Below, in pieces: positions 32,139 to 35,058 of a stretch of 35,058 nucleotides of DNA. Each line of letters opens with the position of its first letter. Position 1 is the first letter of the stretch. This DNA is from Pseudomonadota bacterium (GTDB taxonomy: Bacteria; Pseudomonadota; Gammaproteobacteria; Burkholderiales; JAKAFK01). The translations under genes and the position numbers were made by a program. The stretch covers positions 1 to 35,058 of the forward strand of contig JAJYKK010000029.1 in assembly GCA_021788645.1 (NCBI GenBank). Direction: 5' to 3'. The notes under the pieces were generated by a model. It was given only the letters and a program-made list of their open reading frames with translations, was not told where the DNA came from and did not search any database.

Positions 32139-32156
32139 CGCGCCGAACCGGGCGCG
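32139..32156 (-). other. Hairpin in the rplK leader
   Basis: CGCGCC and GGCGCG pair around a 6-nt loop in the 96-nt nusG-rplK gap. This gap is where an uL1-binding repressor site is expected by analogy with E. coli. A GTGACGGGGAGCC stretch follows, but I cannot match it confidently to the uL1 target. No gene or T-tract is present. Confidence 0.4.
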
Positions 32157-32166
32157 GCGCGAAACC

Positions 32167-32700
32167 CTACGCCTTTTCCACCTGGCCGAAATCCAGCTCG
32201 ACCGGGGTCGCGCGCCCGAAGATGAGGACGGACACGCGCAGCTTGTTCTTCTCGTAGTTGACCTCTTCCACGCTGCCGTGGAAATCGGTGAACGGACCCT
32301 CGGTCACGCGCACCGCCTCGCCCACTTCGAACAGCACCTTGGGACGCGGCTTCTCCACGCCCTCCTGGATCTGGTGCAAAATCGCATCCACTTCCTTGTC
32401 GCTGATCGGCGTCGGCCTAGTGGCCGCGCCGCCGACGAAGCCGGTGACCTTGGGCGTATTCTTGACCAGATGCCATGTCTCGTCGGACATCTCCATCTGG
32501 ACCAGCACATAGCCCGGAAAAAACTTGCGTTCGCTGATGCTTTTCTGGCCGCCCTTCATCTCGACGACCTCCTCGACGGGTACCAGGATCTCGCCGAAGC
32601 GGTCCTGCATGCCGGCCCGCTCGATGCGCTCGCGCAGCGTCCGGCTCACCGTCTTCTCGAACCCCGAATAGGCGTGCACCACATACCAGCGCTTGGCCAT
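32167..32700 (-). CDS. nusG: Transcription elongation and antitermination factor NusG
   Basis: Binds RNA polymerase and suppresses pausing, and links it to Rho or, through NusE (uS10), to the ribosome. The 177-residue protein has the NGN domain ([27 protein letters not shown] to about 115, with [12 protein letters not shown]) and a C-terminal KOW domain ([21 protein letters not shown], about 127-147). The frame is open upstream through secE, but the ATG at 32700 gives the family start and overlaps the secE TGA by 1 nt (TGATG). Confidence 0.98.
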   Translation of the reverse strand: MAKRWYVVHAYSGFEKTVSRTLRERIERAGMQDRFGEILVPVEEVVEMKGGQKSISERKFFPGYVLVQMEMSDETWHLVKNTPKVTGFVGGAATRPTPISDKEVDAILHQIQEGVEKPRPKVLFEVGEAVRVTEGPFTDFHGSVEEVNYEKNKLRVSVLIFGRATPVELDFGQVEKA

Positions 32701-33047
32701 CAGCTTCCCCTTCCTAACAACGCCTTCACGGCCCACGCCAGGCCCGCATCCACCAACATCAGGAAGGCGGCCATCACCACCACGAGGAGCAGCACGACGC
32801 CGGTGGTCTGGAGGGTCTCCTTGCGGGTCGGCCAGACGACCTTGCGCGTCTCGGCCCAGGCATCGCGAGAGAACCCGGCGAACCGCTGGCCAGGTGCCGT
32901 CTGCAGGCCCATGGCCGCAGCCAGCCCGAAGCCGACCAGCACCGCGAGCAGCCTCAGGATGAGCGGCTGCGCCGCCAGGAAATAGGTGGCCACGATGCCC
33001 GCCAGCGCAAGCGCCAGGGCGATGCCCAGTTTCAGTTTGTCTGCCAT
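32700..33047 (-). CDS. secE: Protein translocase subunit SecE
   Basis: Clamp subunit of the SecYEG channel in the inner membrane. The 115-residue protein has hydrophobic segments at about 7-24, 29-47 and 83-108, the three-segment form common in proteobacteria. The conserved cytosolic [17 protein letters not shown] motif lies at 66-82. Its TGA overlaps the nusG ATG by 1 nt. The sequence AAGG lies very close to the ATG, so initiation may be weak. It is 106 nt after tRNA-Trp; that gap has an imperfect inverted repeat (33084-33117) and no gene. Confidence 0.96.
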   Translation of the reverse strand: MADKLKLGIALALALAGIVATYFLAAQPLILRLLAVLVGFGLAAAMGLQTAPGQRFAGFSRDAWAETRKVVWPTRKETLQTTGVVLLLVVVMAAFLMLVDAGLAWAVKALLGRGS

Positions 33048-33153
33048 ACCTTCCGATCACCAGGCAGCGCCGCCCGCCATGGTCCCGTGCGCGGCGATTG
33101 GGCTTTCAGCACACGGGAGAAGCGAACCACCCGCTCCAAGAGATTTGCAATTG

Positions 33154-33229
33154 TGGCAGGCCAGGAGGGTCTCGAACCCCCAACCTTCGGTTTTGGAGAC
33201 CGACGCTCTGCCAATTGAGCTACTGGCCT
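33154..33229 (-). tRNA. tRNA-Trp (anticodon CCA)
   Basis: A 76-nt cloverleaf: acceptor arms AGGCCAG and CTGGCCT, D-loop region TAGCTCAATTGGCAGAGC, anticodon stem TCGGT/ACCGA with loop CTCCAAA (CCA anticodon), and T arm GGGGGTTCGAGACCC. The CCA end is encoded (33156-33154). Its place between tuf and secE is typical of betaproteobacteria and many other bacteria; it probably shares a transcript with tuf. Confidence 0.98.
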
Positions 33230-33293
33230 TCCGTACTTCAAACAGTTCCGTGCGCGCAGACGCCGCGCACCATCACCTCGCGCCTTGGCGCCC

Positions 33294-35058
<1,765 letters not shown>

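Noticed and set aside
32167-33060. Long N-terminal extension of nusG
   Set aside because: The extra residues are out-of-frame secE sequence; NusG starts at 32700 with the family start.

Overview
The window is one long, almost gap-free stretch of the core translation and transcription gene cluster of a high-GC proteobacterium, most likely a betaproteobacterium. Three things point there: rpoBC runs straight into rpsL-rpsG-fusA-tuf-rpsJ; the order is secY-infA-rpmJ-rpsM-rpsK-rpsD-rpoA-rplQ; and tRNA-Trp lies between a second tuf and secE. The 37-residue bL36 and the IF-1 sequence also look betaproteobacterial. The C+ (four-cysteine) uS4 and the nearby uvrA make me think of the Nitrosomonadales/Rhodocyclales side, but this is recall of families, not a search.

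Layout. Positions 1-1917 (+) are the 3' two thirds of uvrA. Everything else is on the minus strand and reads from high to low coordinates. 34509-35058 is a partial second fusA and 33294-34484 a second tuf. 33154-33229 is tRNA-Trp(CCA). 29662-33047 holds secE-nusG-rplK-rplA-rplJ-rplL, 21043-29385 rpoB-rpoC, 16599-20909 the str group (rpsL-rpsG-fusA-tuf), 11590-16587 the S10 group (rpsJ to rpsQ), 5833-11451 the spc group (rplN to infA), and 2749-5757 the alpha group (rpmJ to rplQ). The cluster ends at a strong intrinsic terminator (2698-2730). It is followed by a gene of the adenosine-forming SAM hydrolase family (1914-2669), whose stop codon overlaps that of convergent uvrA.

How it works together. 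The genes supply 28 ribosomal proteins, RNA polymerase alpha, beta and beta', elongation factors Tu and G, IF-1, NusG, and the SecY and SecE translocon subunits. Most junctions are 0-30 nt or overlap, so translational coupling is expected. The few larger gaps hold regulatory structure: an L10-type leader before rplJ, an attenuator and a perfect hairpin before rpoB, a UUCG-loop hairpin before rpsL, a hairpin before fusA, and a good sigma70-type promoter before rplN.

What stands out. (1) 33301-35058 repeats 16606-18363 exactly, carrying fusA sequence to the point where the window stops; this is either a chimeric join through the tuf repeat or a real 16.7-kb tandem duplication. (2) The body of tuf uses GGG, CGG and other G-ending codons quite unlike its neighbours, with a sharp switch back near its 3' end. 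I found no CRISPR array, insertion sequence, defence system or clearly novel system; this is an ordinary core region apart from these points.
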